From: Microglena sp. YARC
Taxonomy: Eukaryota > Chlorophyta > Chlorophyceae > Chlamydomonadales > Chlamydomonadaceae
Direction: 5' to 3'
NCBI GenBank assembly: GCA_022414725.1
Contig: CM039462.1
Span: forward strand, 182,342,800-182,406,799
DNA: 64,000 nucleotides
Position numbers and translations under genes: made by a program. The notes under the pieces were generated by a model. That model was not told the DNA's origin and did not search any database. It saw only the letters and a list, made by a program, of their open reading frames with translations. This document shows, piece after piece, positions 1 through 10,299 of the stretch (position 1 is its first letter; each line of letters starts with the position of its first letter).

Positions 1-44
1 ACATCCACATGGAGCGACACCACCACCCACCAACAACCAACAAC

Positions 45-172
<128 letters not shown>

Positions 173-252
173 AACAGCACACCCTCCCTCCCCTCCTCCC
201 CTCCCCCTCCACTCCTCCACTCCTCCACTCCCCTATCCCTTCCTCTTTCCAG

Positions 253-550
253 GTTCCCTTCAGCCACCCCACCGGCACCCTCCCGCTCCAGCCCCCTTCT
301 CATTGGCCTCCTGCACACACTTCCCCTCCCCTGTCACCACCTTTGCCTTCTGCCCCGACCATGTCATCCTCCACCGGAGCAAAACACCACCACCACCACT
401 GCCGGCCTGCCTCACCCCTCCCGTCGACGGGCCCCCCCTCTTTGAGCAGCGTGAGGAGTCCCAGCAAGGGGGGGGCTTTGGGACAAGGGGTCAGTGGCGG
501 GAGGGAAGCCTGGTAGGGGGCGAGAGCTCCACCACCCTGGCAGGGATGCA
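253..550 (+). CDS. Candidate internal exon, product unknown
   Basis: A pyrimidine-rich tract (190-250) ends in TTTCCAG, a good 3' splice site, and is followed by about 300 bases with balanced base use and one open frame. The frame includes TTFAFCPDHVILHRSK and, further on, PPLFEQREESQQGG, which look like real protein rather than simple repeat. The 3' limit is not clear because the frame runs into G-rich sequence and then into the first copy of the next exon array at 571. No domain is recognised. It could be the first visible exon of the long plus-strand gene that continues to 33 kb, but linkage is inferred only from strand and spacing. Confidence 0.4.
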
Positions 551-570
551 GGGGGCAGGGGGGGTGGGTT

Positions 571-1625
571 CAAGGACCAGCACTTGGATGTTGTGCTAGT
601 GGGAGCAGCAGTTACTGCAACAGGCCATGTGAGCTTTCTCAGTGGCAACGCGGAATGGTGAGGAATGTTTTTCATTTTTTTCATTCTGAATTTCAAATTT
701 GTGTTTTGAACTTTGAATTTACATGAATCAAGTTCTGAGAACTAGGGCGGGGAGTTTATTTGAGGGCATGCATGCTACGGGGGGGGGGGGGGGGGGGGGC
801 ACGGCCCAGCACGTGGACGTGTGCTAGTGGGGGCTGCAGTCACTGCAACTCTGGCACGTCGAGCTTTTCACAAGTGCAACGCGGAATGGTAAGAAAAGAG
901 CTAATACTTTTTCCTATTATCATTCTAAATTTCAATTTCTGTTCTGAACTTTGAAATTCACGTGAATTGAATTCTGGCGGATCTACTTTACGGGCGGGAG
1001 TTTCTTTGTTTTTCCCCAGCTAGTGGGGGGCAAGGCCAGCAGCACTTGATTGGTGCTAGTGGGATGCCCAGGTCCCGCGTCTGGGCACGTGGTTAAGCTT
1101 TTCTCAGCTGGGCAGCGCGGAAAGGTAAGAAAGAGCTATCAATTTGAATTCTGACTTTCACATTTTCAGATTTAAATTAATTTAATTTTTCAAATGTGCG
1201 TTTTTGAATTACGAATTCGCAGTGAAATTGATTTTTTGCGTTTAGGGCGAGTTGCTTGTGAAGGTATGCAGGCTATTTTTCTCTGGGGGTATTCGGCTAG
1301 GGGAGGGGGCAAGGCCCAGCACTTGGATGTGGTGCTAGTGGGCGCTGCAGTTCACTGCAACCCGGAACTCGTCGAGCTTTTCTCAGTACAGTGCGGAATT
1401 GTAAGAAACAGGTTTTCATTTTTTTTCATTCTGAATTTCAAATTTGTGATTTGAACCTTGAATTCACGTTATTTGAATTCTGGCGGACCACGGGCGGGGA
1501 GTTTCTCTCGGGGGTATCTTCGGCTAGGGGAGCGTGGCAAGGCTCGACACTTGGATGTGGTGCTAGTGTGCGCTGCAGTTACTGCAACCGGACACGTCGA
1601 GCTTTTCTCAGTACAGTGCGGAATT
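571..1625 (+). repeat. Five-fold tandem array of an exon 3' part plus splice donor
   Basis: Five copies start near 571, 800, 1030, 1310 and 1537, at about 230-bp spacing (280 once). Each has an about 90-bp exon-like core (peptide HLDVVLVGAAVTA...VELFSVQCG) ending directly at a donor: GAATG/GTGAGG, GAATG/GTAAGA, AAAG/GTAAGA, GAATT/GTAAGA, GAATT/GTAAGA. Spacers are also conserved and carry TTTCAAATTTGTG and a G-rich stretch before the next core. The unit is therefore exon plus donor plus intron start, duplicated as a block. Copies 2 and 3 carry small indels. Confidence 0.8.
1537..1625 (+). CDS. Candidate exon (last copy of the HLDVVLV array)
   Basis: The last of the five copies reads openly as a hydrophobic segment ending FSVQCG and stops at GAATT/GTAAGAAAG. 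Copy 4 (1310-1400) has the same donor but differs by an extra base near TTCACTGC, which changes frame. Which copy is used in mRNA cannot be told from sequence. The alternating hydrophobic residues suggest a beta-strand or signal/membrane-proximal segment, but no family is recognised. Confidence 0.4.
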
Positions 1626-1784
1626 GTAAGAAAGAGCTTATCAGTTAGCGTTCTGAATTTCAAATTTGTGCCTGTTTGTGATTTGAATTTTGAATTCACA
1701 TTTTGATTTTTTGAAATGGGTTGGTGGTTGAGTTGAGAACACTAGCCGGCACCTGCAGAAACAAATATGGCTTTTACTAGCGAG
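1626..1784. other. Intron-like sequence, nothing recognised
   Basis: Continues the TTTCAAATTTGTG spacer of the preceding array, then becomes unique sequence before the 34-bp minisatellite. No feature is supported. Confidence 0.5.
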
Positions 1785-2252
1785 ACCTATGTATGTGTAT
1801 ACATAATACAAAATGTAATGAATGAATGATGTGTATACAAACATATAAAGGTAATGAATGTATGTGTATACATAATACAAATAGGTAATGAATGTATGTG
1901 TATACATAATACAAATAGGTAATGAATGTATGTGTATACATAATACAAATAGGTAATGAATGTATGTGTATACATAATAATTGATAGGTTAATGAATGTA
2001 ATGTGTATATAATAATACAAATAGGTAAATGTATGTGTGTATACATAATTAACATAATCAAAAACATTACAATAGGCTAATGATGTATGTGTATACATAA
2101 TACAAATAGGTAATGAATGTATGTGTATACATAATACAAATAGGTAATGAATGTATGTGTATACATAATACAAATAGGTAATGAATGTATGTGTATACAT
2201 AATACAAATAGGGTAATGAATGTATGTGTATACATAATACAAATAGGTAATG
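1785..2252. repeat. 34-bp minisatellite array (about 13 units)
   Basis: Repeats of TATGTGTATACATAATACAA plus AATAGGTAATGAATG. Because 34 is not a multiple of three, the long minus-strand frame cycles through three different repeat peptides, which marks it as a satellite artefact and not a gene. A few units are degenerate (1830-1850, 1975-2090). Confidence 0.95.
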
Positions 2253-2461
2253 ATAACGCCTGGTGGGGCGTGGTATTTAGGGAACCCGCCGTACGCGGGT
2301 AGAGAGCGGTCTTCTACCTCAACTAAAATACTGGACAAGCTACCACGCGGTTGACAACGACCTGCAAGGCTTAGAGCGACCGGTACAGGGGGGAATCGAA
2401 CACCCCGACTCTACGTCCTCAAGCGACTTGGTGTACCACTAGACCAATTGATCTCGCTGAA
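2253..2461 (-). mobile_element. tRNA-derived SINE, copy 1
   Basis: Read on the minus strand the 5' part holds a pol III A box (TGGTCTAGTGG, 2436-2446) and B box (GTTCGATTCC, about 2392-2402). The acceptor arms do not pair, so it is a tRNA-like head and not a tRNA gene. The body carries GTCAACCGC and GGTAGCTTGTCCAG, and the element ends ACCACGCCCCACCAGGCGTT. A second copy with the same body but a different head is at 34,099-34,293; tail fragments are at 22,880-22,990 and 33,320-33,380. It abuts the minisatellite directly. Confidence 0.75.
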
Positions 2462-2758
2462 AGGGGGCTGTGTATACATATATTACTAGCGAAACCCTAT
2501 GTAGATATATATTATATATATGTATGTATACGTATATTATATATATATATATCATATTTATATAATATAGTCCAACGGTGCCTAAATAGGCTCAAGGAAC
2601 TTGCCCAATCTTAGAACAGGAACGGCAACCTACCTACATCAACTTGGCCTGGGAGCTTATTCTAAGGATATCCACCACCTTTGCTCATTTCAAGGGAACC
2701 GAGGATTGCTTCTTGTTTTTCTATTTTTTCCTCTGTCATTTCCAACGAGAGTCCTTTG
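2462..2758. other. AT-rich stretch without recognised features
   Basis: Holds short TATATA microsatellites (2,500-2,570) and unique sequence. No coding or structural signal is seen. Confidence 0.5.
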
Positions 2759-2956
2759 TAGGGGTCGGCTATGTTGATATAATATTAGTGAATAAACATA
2801 TTATTATATGATATTAAGTGAACGAGCGTCTCACCAGAATTTCGATATTTATTTGAAAAAACTAATATTCAGTTGTTAGCATTATTACCAACAGCTAATA
2901 TATTAGTGGCTATCTAGTTTTTTCAAAACATAATATTCTAGTTGCCCGCTCCCTTA
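2759..2956. mobile_element. AT-rich hAT-like MITE, copy 1
   Basis: Begins TAGGGGTCGGC and ends GCCCGCTCCCTTA, imperfect terminal inverted repeats of the TAGGG type typical of hAT elements. The flanks GTCCTTTG (2751-2758) and CTCCTTTG (2957-2964) form a 7/8-matching 8-bp target duplication. Internal AT-rich blocks (AATATTAGTGAATAA, GTCTCACCAGAA, TTTGAAAAA) match the copy at 28,142-28,319 in reverse orientation. It has no coding capacity. Confidence 0.85.
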
Positions 2957-3299
2957 CTCCTTTGTCTATGTCACCATGTCTAATGTTATATCCTAGGTTG
3001 GAGGTTGGCTCCATGGTAACAGACAGCCGGCTGACCTGTTTTTTTTAGTTTTCTTAGTTCGAAAGTACACACATTCCTCTTGGTGGTTGGCGCCTCTCAT
3101 CCCTCGTAATAAGGGCCTGTACCGCATTCATGGATCTATTCCATCCTTCTTGTCTTGGGTTTGTGAAAGGCATTTTTATTGCATTGAAGATAACTACGAT
3201 TTTTGTGCATTGTTCTAACAGCATTTGGTGTGTTGGGGGATGGGCTATCGCGCTCACCCTCGTGGATCTAAGAGTTCAGAGAGAGGCTTGGCAAACCGG
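2957..3299. other. Unique intronic sequence, nothing recognised
   Basis: Mixed-composition sequence with short open frames on both strands. None has splice-site support or similarity to other segments of the window. Confidence 0.4.
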
Positions 3300-3304
3300 A
3301 GGGG

Positions 3305-3525
3305 TGCCACAGATGGTTTGTAAACCGCATGCAACTACTTAGTGCTTCATGAAGCTGCATGCTTATTCTGGCATGCTTATTCTGGCACAGATGGTTTGTA
3401 AACCCATGCATACTGTGTGCCCATGAAGTGCATGCTTATTCTTGGCATGCTTATCTGGCACAGATGGTTTTGTAAACCCATGCATACTTAGTGCTTCATG
3501 AAGATGCATGCTTCATAGGCATTAT
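3305..3525. repeat. Degenerate tandem repeat (GATGGTTTGTAAACC unit)
   Basis: About 2.5 copies of a roughly 80-bp unit containing CAGATGGTTTGTAAACC, GTGCTTCATGAAG and a doubled GGCATGCTTATTCT. It is intron filler directly upstream of the exon at 3,550. Confidence 0.85.
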
Positions 3526-3549
3526 CTATCCCATTGCCTTCTGTTGCAG

Positions 3550-3674
3550 TCAGCCCGCTGTCTGTATCCGTGGCCACTCCCTGTCCGTTCACACCGCAGA
3601 CCACCCGTGAGAGGGTCAGGTGGCTTGGCTTTGGACCTGGCCTGGTGACATTCACCAGCAAACGCACAGCTCAG
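3550..3674 (+). CDS. Exon of the long plus-strand gene (VRWLGFGPGLVTFT)
   Basis: Flanked by a textbook 3' splice site (CCTTCTGTTGCAG at 3537-3549) and a donor (GCTCAG/GTACGC at 3674/3675). The open frame gives SVSVATPCPFTPQTT then RVRWLGFGPGLVTFTSKRTA, entering in phase 1 and leaving in phase 0. No domain is recognised. Its 3' part with the donor is repeated downstream at 3,898-3,954 and 4,230-4,267, where the peptide is conserved (VRWLGSGPGLVTFT) with mostly conservative changes. That conservation and the good splice sites argue for a genuine exon. Assignment to the same gene as the 22-33 kb exons is inferred. Confidence 0.65.
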
Positions 3675-4270
3675 GTACGCATCATGTATGTATATATATA
3701 TATATATGTAATACTATATATATATATATATTATATATATATATATGTGTGTGTATATCATTATATATGTGTGGTATATCATATATATATGTGTGTATAT
3801 CATTTTCATATCAAAATTCATATACATCTGCCTTGGAATTGTTTTTTATTATTTCGGGCGGAGCCCCCCTTCTAGGGGGCGGGAGACCCCAGGGTGTCAG
3901 GTGGCTTGGCTCTGGTCCTGGGCTCGTGACCTTCACCAGAGAATCCACGGCTCAGGTACGAATCATGTCTCTATATCTATATCTATATACCTATATATAT
4001 GTACTGTATATCATATATATATCATGCATCTGCCATGAAATCTACGTTTTTGTATTTTGGGCTCTGGTCCTGGGTTGGTGACCTTCACCAGGCTGCAACA
4101 GCAGGCTGGTCCTGCTTGTTTAAGTGCCCTCTGAGGCAATAGCTTCTCAATCTCAAGGAAATCCTCAACATCCATGTCTTCAAACTCAAACAGGACTCAT
4201 CAGTGTCAGAGCAACACCTCCCATCACTCCTGGGTTGGTGACCTTCACCAGCGAACGCACAGCTCAGGTG
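3675..4270 (+). repeat. Partial downstream copies of the 3,550 exon with donors
   Basis: 3,898-3,954 copies the last about 57 bases of the exon and the donor GCTCAG/GTACGA. 4,066-4,090 copies only TTGGTGACCTTCACCAG. 4,230-4,267 copies about 38 bases and the donor CTCAG/GTGTGC. Between them lie TATATA microsatellites (3,690-3,800; 3,970-4,025) that follow each donor, so the duplicated block includes donor plus intron start. 3,853-3,890 also matches the GC-rich hairpin end of the composite repeat found at 24,130-24,178. Confidence 0.8.
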
Positions 4271-4363
4271 TGCATCATGTATGGTACATAAAAATAAACA
4301 AAGTGATTTGGTGAAATAGTAACATTAGAAACAAAGTCAAATGAAATATTGTGCCACAAGCAG

Positions 4364-4600
4364 GGCTACCGAAGCGGTCTGACCATCACCAACATGGGCA
4401 GCTGGCGCAGCCTCCCCTTCAGAGAAATGGCTCAAAACAGTTACATGAAGTTAATTGTCAAGTGAAGTAAAATGTTAAAGTTAAAGAGAAAAACAGAATT
4501 TAAATATAATGTTGTGCAACATGCAGGGCTACCGAAGCGGTCTGACCATCACTGACATGGGCAGCCGGCGCAGCCTCCCTTTCAGACAAATGGCTCAAAA
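4364..4600 (+). repeat. Two upstream partial copies of the next exon with acceptors
   Basis: Copies starting at 4,364 and 4,527 repeat the acceptor (CAAGCAG, CATGCAG) and the first about 62 bases of the exon at 4,677 (GYRSGLTITDMGS-type peptide). They then diverge into a common intronic spacer (ATGGCTCAAAACAGTTA). Spacing is 163 and 150 bp. This is acceptor plus exon start, the opposite edge from the arrays further upstream. Confidence 0.85.
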
Positions 4601-4676
4601 CAGTTAAATGGAGTTAACTGTTACGTGAATTAAAAGAGGAAAACAGAAGTTAAATCAAATTTTGTGCACCATGCAG

Positions 4677-4802
4677 GGCTATCAAAGCGGTCTGACCATC
4701 ACCGATATGGGCAGCAGGTGCAGCCTTCCCTTCAGAGAAGTTGCCAACGAGGCTCATCCAATGGTTGGCATCCGCACCTCCCCTGGGGGCAACTACATAC
4801 TA
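4677..4802 (+). CDS. Exon of the long plus-strand gene (GYQSGLTITDMGS)
   Basis: A 126-bp, 42-codon phase-0 exon between CACCATGCAG/GGC and ATACTA/GTGAGTAC. The peptide starts GYQSGLTITDMGSRC and ends TSPGGNYIL. No family is recognised. It is the only exon in the window with both edges copied: the acceptor edge twice upstream (4,364; 4,527) and the donor edge many times downstream (4,860-5,580). Amino-acid conservation of GLTIT(D/N)MGS between copies supports the frame. As with the other exons, membership in a single transcript is inferred from strand, phase and order. Confidence 0.7.
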
Positions 4803-5580
4803 GTGAGTACTTGGGTGGGTGTGGGTGGTGGGTGTGGGTGGTTGGGACAGCCAGTGCATTACCACCACTCCATGGGGGAACTACATACTAGTGAGACTTT
4901 GGTGTGTGGGTGGTGGTGTGGTGTTGGGCATGCCACCGAGCAGTAGCATTACACCACCTCCCATGGGGTAACTACATACTAGTGAGGACTTGGGTGGGTT
5001 GTGGGTGGTGGGTGTGGGTGGTTGGGGGCATGCCACCCAGCAGTAGCATTACACACCTCCCATGGGGGTAACTACATACTAGTGAGGACTTGGGTGGGTG
5101 TGGGTGGTGGGTGTGGGTGGTTGGGCATGCCACCAGCAGTAGCATTACCACCACCTCCATGGGGTAACTAATACTGGCGTGAGGACTTGGTGGGTGTGGG
5201 TGGTGGGTGTGGGTTGGTTGGGGGCATGCCACCAGCAGTCGCATTACCGACCACTTCTCCCATGGGTATACATACTGGTGGTACTTAGGGGTGTGGGTGG
5301 GTGGTGTGAGTGGATGGTGGGTTTGGGTAGTGGGGCTGCCACAAGTAGCAATGACCACCTTCCCCTGGGGGGGGGGCAACTACATACTGGTGTGTACTTG
5401 GGTGGGTGTGAGTGTGTGGTGGGTTTGGGTGGGTATGGGTGTAGGTGGTGGGTGTGGGTGGTGGGGCATACCACCAGCAGTAGCATGACACCACCATCTT
5501 TACCACCACTGTAGCATGAACCCACTACCATACCACGAACACCACACACCACCTGGAGGCAAACTACATACTTTGAGTAC
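4803..5580 (+). repeat. About 95-bp tandem array carrying exon 3' end and donor
   Basis: Seven to eight units of about 95 bp. Each contains AACTACATACTAGTGAG (the last codons of the preceding exon plus its donor), then ACTTGGGTGGGTGTGGGTGG, GGGCATGCCACCAGCAGTAG and CATTACCACCACCTCC. Units begin near 4,866, 4,962, 5,056, 5,155, 5,258, 5,362 and 5,545. Small indels between units are frequent. Confidence 0.9.
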
Positions 5581-5654
5581 TTGGGCGTATTCATGATCAG
5601 AGAGAACTGCAAATATGGGATCAGAAGGTGGTGAGTATTGCGCGTGTGGCTGGC

Positions 5655-5740
5655 TGCCTACGCCGATACGTTGGCTCAGGAGCAAGGCTCAGTCAGGTCA
5701 GGCTCTTGGATCTTTCTTTCAATGCGGTGGACCATTCCCA
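5655..5740 (+). repeat. Degenerate copy of the VRLRLLDL exon
   Basis: GTCAGGTCAGGCTCTTGGAT and TTTCAATGCGGTGGA match the exon at 7,169-7,316 and the copy at 6,839-6,965. This first copy lacks the exon start and seems to enter from a different upstream sequence. Confidence 0.6.
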
Positions 5741-6838
5741 CGACCGCCCACACACTCCACATCCAGTCCAACGCCCACGTCCCACGCCCACCCCCACCCC
5801 ACGCCCACGTCTACGCCCCACACCACACCCAGGCCTCCACTCCATGCATACGCCCACACCCCCCCGCCACCCCACGCCCCAACGTTTACGCCCCCTCACA
5901 CCCACACCCAGGCCTCCACCCATGCAAACGCCCACCCCCCCACGCCACCCCACCCCACGTCTACGCCCCCCACACCCCACACCAGGCCTCCCACCCCCAT
6001 GCATACCACCCCACCCCCACGCCCACCCCACGCCCGCGTCTACGCCCCCAACACCCACACCAGGCCTCCCCACCCATGCATACGCCACCCCAACCCCCAC
6101 GCCCACCCCACCACAACGTCTACGCCAACGTCATACAAAACAACAGCACACATACCGGCTCCACAAACCCTGCATACGCCACCCAGGCCTCCCACGCCCA
6201 ACGCCTCACGTCTACGCCCCCCACACCCAACCAGGCCTCACACACACGCATGCATACGCATAACGCCCCACGCCCCCGCCAAACACTCACCAACAACACG
6301 CCCCCACCCATCCCTACAATCCCCAGGCCTCCCACCCATGGGGCATACATACCACCCCCCACGCACCCCACGCCCCCAACTAGTCTACGCCCCCCACACC
6401 CACACCCAGATAGTCCTCCCACCCCATGCATACGCCACCACCCCCCACGCCACATAACCACCCCCACCGTCTACGCCCCACACCCACACAACGCTCCCAC
6501 CCCATTGCATACGGCCCCTCACCCCACGCCTACGCCCCACCCCTAAAAACAACCAGGTGCATTATGATGCCAGCGCTGCTGAGCTATGGGCCACCCACAC
6601 CTCACCCCAACAGCCCACGCCGCCTTCCGACACTACCCACAACTACCATGCCTAAATCCGCCCGCCGTCCCATGTCTACACCATCCCCAAACAAAGTGCG
6701 CCCACGCCCAGGTCTCTACATAATGGGAGGCGTCTGCTGAGCTATAATGGGCCCACCCAACCACCACCACACACCCACACCAACCTTGGTCACCCACGTC
6801 ACCCCAAAACCACCCTACCACCCAACCACACCAAACCC
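5741..6838 (+). repeat. C-rich minisatellite (CCCACGTCTACGCCCC) with exon fragments
   Basis: About 75-85 bp units with CCCACGTCTACGCCCC, CCAGGCCTCCCACCCATG and CATACGCC run from 5,745 to 6,540. Acceptor plus exon-start fragments of the GTGCTGATGATGGGAGCG exon follow at about 6,555-6,600 and 6,710-6,750. Long open frames here are pro/his/thr repeat artefacts. Confidence 0.85.
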
Positions 6839-6965
6839 AACCAGGGTGCTGATGATGGGAGCGCCTGCTGAGCTATGGGCCATTCGAGACGTTGGCTTAG
6901 AGCGGCCAGTCAGGTTGAGGCTCTTGGATCTCCCTTTCACTGCGGTGGAGGCCCTTCCCACGACC
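6839..6965 (+). repeat. Copy of exon 7,169 with acceptor
   Basis: Carries acceptor CAACCAG and then GTGCTGATGATGGGAGCGCC, and continues in frame through LERPVRLRLLDLPFTAVE before breaking into C-rich satellite. It is closer to an intact reading frame than the last copy at 7,169, which may contain assembly indels. Confidence 0.75.
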
Positions 6966-7168
6966 ACACTCACACCACACCCACATCTCAACACCACACA
7001 CAACACAATCCACAACCACACCTCATCCACTCCCACTACACCTCACCCACCAAACCATCAACCACCCACACACCTTCACCCCGCTCCATACGCCCAACCC
7101 CTCCCACGCACCAACCCAAACCCATCCCAAACCAAACCCTCGCCCACGCCCACTCCAAACCCACCCAG

Positions 7169-7316
7169 GTGCTGATGATGGGAGCGCCTGCTGAGCTTAT
7201 GGGACCATTTCGAGAACGTTGACGTTGGCTTAGAGGGCCAGTCAGGTTGAGGCTCTTGGACCAATTCCTTCACTGCGGTTGAGTGGGTTCTGCATGCCGA
7301 CATATCTCAACCTCCA
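7169..7316 (+). CDS. Exon of the long plus-strand gene (VLMMGAPAEL)
   Basis: Acceptor CCACCCAG at 7161-7168, start VLMMGAPAEL, donor CCTCCA/GTGAGTGC at 7316/7317. Compared with the copy at 6,839 it has several one-base indels in the middle (around 7,195-7,275), so the frame is broken as assembled. In the upstream copy the same stretch reads VRLRLLDLPFTAVE openly. The region 5-17 kb has generally high indel noise, so an assembly error is as likely as pseudogenisation. No family recognised. Confidence 0.55.
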
Positions 7317-7571
7317 GTGAGTGCAAGAGAAAGGACCTTTGTCAGCATGGATGGGTGGAGGCATGGGAGGGCACAGTGAGGTGACGACTGTGTAAAGGCA
7401 GTGATGCTAAATGGAGCCGCTATCTTGTAGTGATTATGTGGTTGTCACAGAGTTTGCCAGACTGGACCCCACACACACCACACAAACAAATCCCACACCC
7501 ACGCATACACACAGTACCCACACCATTGTCAGACTGGATGGGCGGAGGCATGGGAGCTAGTGAGGTGAGAG

Positions 7572-7608
<37 letters not shown>

Positions 7609-8640
7609 CACAAACCCATCCCCCCCAACACACCAAACAAACACACACACACACACACTCACACACACAAAACATACCACAAACCCACACACACAACAAC
7701 AAACACAAACCTTACAAACCGCGCACACACACACACACACATACCGATTGTCAGCTGGAGGGCAGAGGCATGGGTGACAAGCTAGTGAGTGGAGAACCCA
7801 CCCCACCCCCCACCCCCCAAACACACACACAAACACACAAAACAACACCACACAAGCACCACACACAAATTATATGACAGCTGGGCATGGAAGAGGCCAT
7901 CGGGAAGCAAGTCCAAAGGTGAGAATTATCTCCCCCCCTCCCCACACCACCCCCCCAACCCCCTCTATCACAACAACACATATTACCAAGACACATCACA
8001 CAACAAACACATACAAGCACACAAATGAACCAGACACAGCACACAGGCAGACACACACAAACACACACATCCACCATACCAACACTACAACACAAACACA
8101 CATAACAACAAAGCACCACACAAATGACCACACCACATCATCAGCACGACACAACACACACTACACACAATACACACCAACACACCACATAACACACACA
8201 TACACTACACAGAAGTATATCATAAACACGACACACTACCACACAACACACCCAATACACCACAAACATCTCTCCAACGCTAGCACACCATCATGTACGA
8301 CACACTACACACACAATTACCACCGCCACACCATACACCACAACACCCATACACAACACAACATAAACACCCCGTGTCAACCCTATAAGTAGGGGAGGCC
8401 AATGGAGGTAGTGAGGTGCGAGCGTGTAAAAGGCAATGGGGGGGGGCGAGGGGCTGCGGAGTTACAGGGCCAGGGGCAGGTGCTCCGCGTAGATCACTCC
8501 ACTACTGCGCGCATGCAGACATCTCACAACCCCCAGTGAGTGCCATATAGACAAAGAACTTCGTCAGCTGATGGATGAGAGGCGGCATGGAGGTAGCTGA
8601 GGTAAGACACACAGTCAATCACACACACACATCACTACAC
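7317..8640 (+). repeat. CA-rich intron with repeated short exon-like block
   Basis: ACACAC-rich filler and a pure C run (7,567-7,604) separate five or six copies of a short block, TTGTCAG then CTGGATGGGCGGAGGCATGG, ending in GTGAG or GTAAG (7,335-7,385; 7,528-7,570; 7,745-7,795; 8,385-8,425; 8,565-8,605). Each block looks like an acceptor, about 40 coding bases and a donor, perhaps a mini-exon repeated with its intron. Frames are not recoverable with confidence. Confidence 0.6.
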
Positions 8641-8663
8641 ACTACAGACACATAACCAATCCC

Positions 8664-9425
8664 AATTTGCAGCAGGCTCCAAATAACTGCCCGTCTACAG
8701 TCTATCCAGGACCGACCTCCCTGCCCGATCCATCGGTCTCGGCCCGGTAGTCGCGATAGACTGCACACAATAGCGTTCATGAATCAACCCCACCCCACAC
8801 AACCACCCCACACACCCACACACCACACCCACTACAAAACATTCGACACCACGCACAACAAAACACACACTACACCACAAACATGCACAAGCAATACACA
8901 CCACAACAATTAATTACCCCCCAGCACACCACACTCATATACACCGTAGAGCTTGCACGAGCACCCAAACTGCGAGTGTGTCAGCCAGTCGCAGGACCGG
9001 AACCTATCTTCCGAAAACGTGTGCCACACCACCCACCACCACCAGCCCAGGGCATCCGACAGCGCAACTATCATGCGATCCACCACCCATTGCTCTCTCA
9101 CCCCCACCCCCACCCCCACTCCTCCACCCCACACACGACACGCACAAACCAACAGATGGCTTGCGGTTCTCCCCTCAGTCATTCCCAGCGACCTCATCTA
9201 GAATCCGGTCCCTCCCTCGACTCACATCCGCCCCGGCATCCACAGCGCAATCATGTCACCTATGGCGTACCCCAGCCCACCCAACCAGCCTCCAGTGGTC
9301 GCCAAACGAGCCCTCCGTGGTGGGGGCCCAAAGTCTCCAGGTGTTCTCCAGCGACGGAGCCCCTCACCCCCTGTAGTACTAGACCTCCCTGAAGAGCTTC
9401 TTGCTTCACCTTGGGGAGATTAAGC
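8664..9425 (+). CDS. Candidate exons, frame uncertain
   Basis: Three islands of non-repetitive, GC-balanced sequence stand out of the CA-rich filler. One begins after CCAATTTGCAG (8,664-8,790), one is near 8,945-9,040, and one is near 9,150-9,415. In the third, one frame reads AIMSPMAYPSPPNQPPVVAK and later VVLDLPEELLASPWGD. Frames switch within islands, consistent with base indels in the assembly. No family recognised. Exon limits are not defined well enough to give exact coordinates. Confidence 0.3.
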
Positions 9426-10240
9426 AGGGAGCTGTGCTGGCAGTTTTCATCAAATAATTCTTTGACAACGCCCTCTCATGCCGCCGCTGGCATCGGGGTA
9501 TCGCTGTGGGTCTGCTTAAATCTAGTAAGGATTGAGCTGGAGAATGATAGAGTGTAAGTGCGAGTGAGCAGGTATTTGGCACATGTGTTTTCGTAGCAAA
9601 GAACCGAGCCTACGCAGTGTGTCCGACGCTGCGGCAATCGACAACCACAATGATATCTGGATAAACTAGCAAGCTGTGATGTAGAGTGTTTTTTTTATCA
9701 TGCTATTTTTCCGACGACCCACACCATTCCGTTTTTCCCGAGCAATTTAGCGTTCACTGTCTTGGAAATGACGATAGAGTGCACCGCGGGCTGCAGGTTT
9801 GTATCTCACTTTATCATTTTCGTCAGACAGCGCACCTTGCAGTTTCCGTTCCATTTGCAACGCACGTCTGACTAAACTAGCAAGTGGGGGTGTAGAGCTG
9901 TATTTTATTTATTCACCCTTTTTTTCCGACGACGCCACACCATTTCCTTTCCTGTCGACAATTTTGCGTTCAACTCTTGGAGATGGTAGAGCAGGTGGGC
10001 TGTGGCAGTTTTTATCATTATATCCCACCAAAACGCCAACACCATTCCGTATTCTGACATGTGTTGCGCTCCCCTTGGAGATGGAGAGCTAGGGCTAGAA
10101 TTTTTTGTTTTTTTGTTTTCAGTTTTGTTTTCCGACGAACATCGACGATGCCACACTTTTTCCGACGACGGCCGCACCATTCTAACTCCTTTTTTCGATG
10201 ATTTCATATGTACCCCCAGACGACGCTGGGATGGTAGAGG
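9426..10240. repeat. Degenerate about 110-bp tandem repeats (TTTTTCCGACGACG)
   Basis: From about 9,660 four to five degenerate units share AACTAGCAAG, TTTTTCCGACGACGCCACAC, ATTTAGCGTTCA and TGGAGATGGTAGAG. 9,426-9,660 is unique and unrecognised. Confidence 0.7.
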
Positions 10241-10299
10241 TGTGGGCTGGCAGGTTGTTCCGACATCACTCGAGCACGCTCACTCACAACACCACCACC

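Noticed and set aside
2361..2461. tRNA gene on the minus strand
   Set aside because: A and B boxes are present, but the acceptor stem does not pair and the sequence continues into a repeated body, so it is a SINE head.
5615..6546. Long His/Pro/Thr-rich open frames
   Set aside because: Translation of a C-rich minisatellite. All three frames are open and the exon fragments inside are in different frames.
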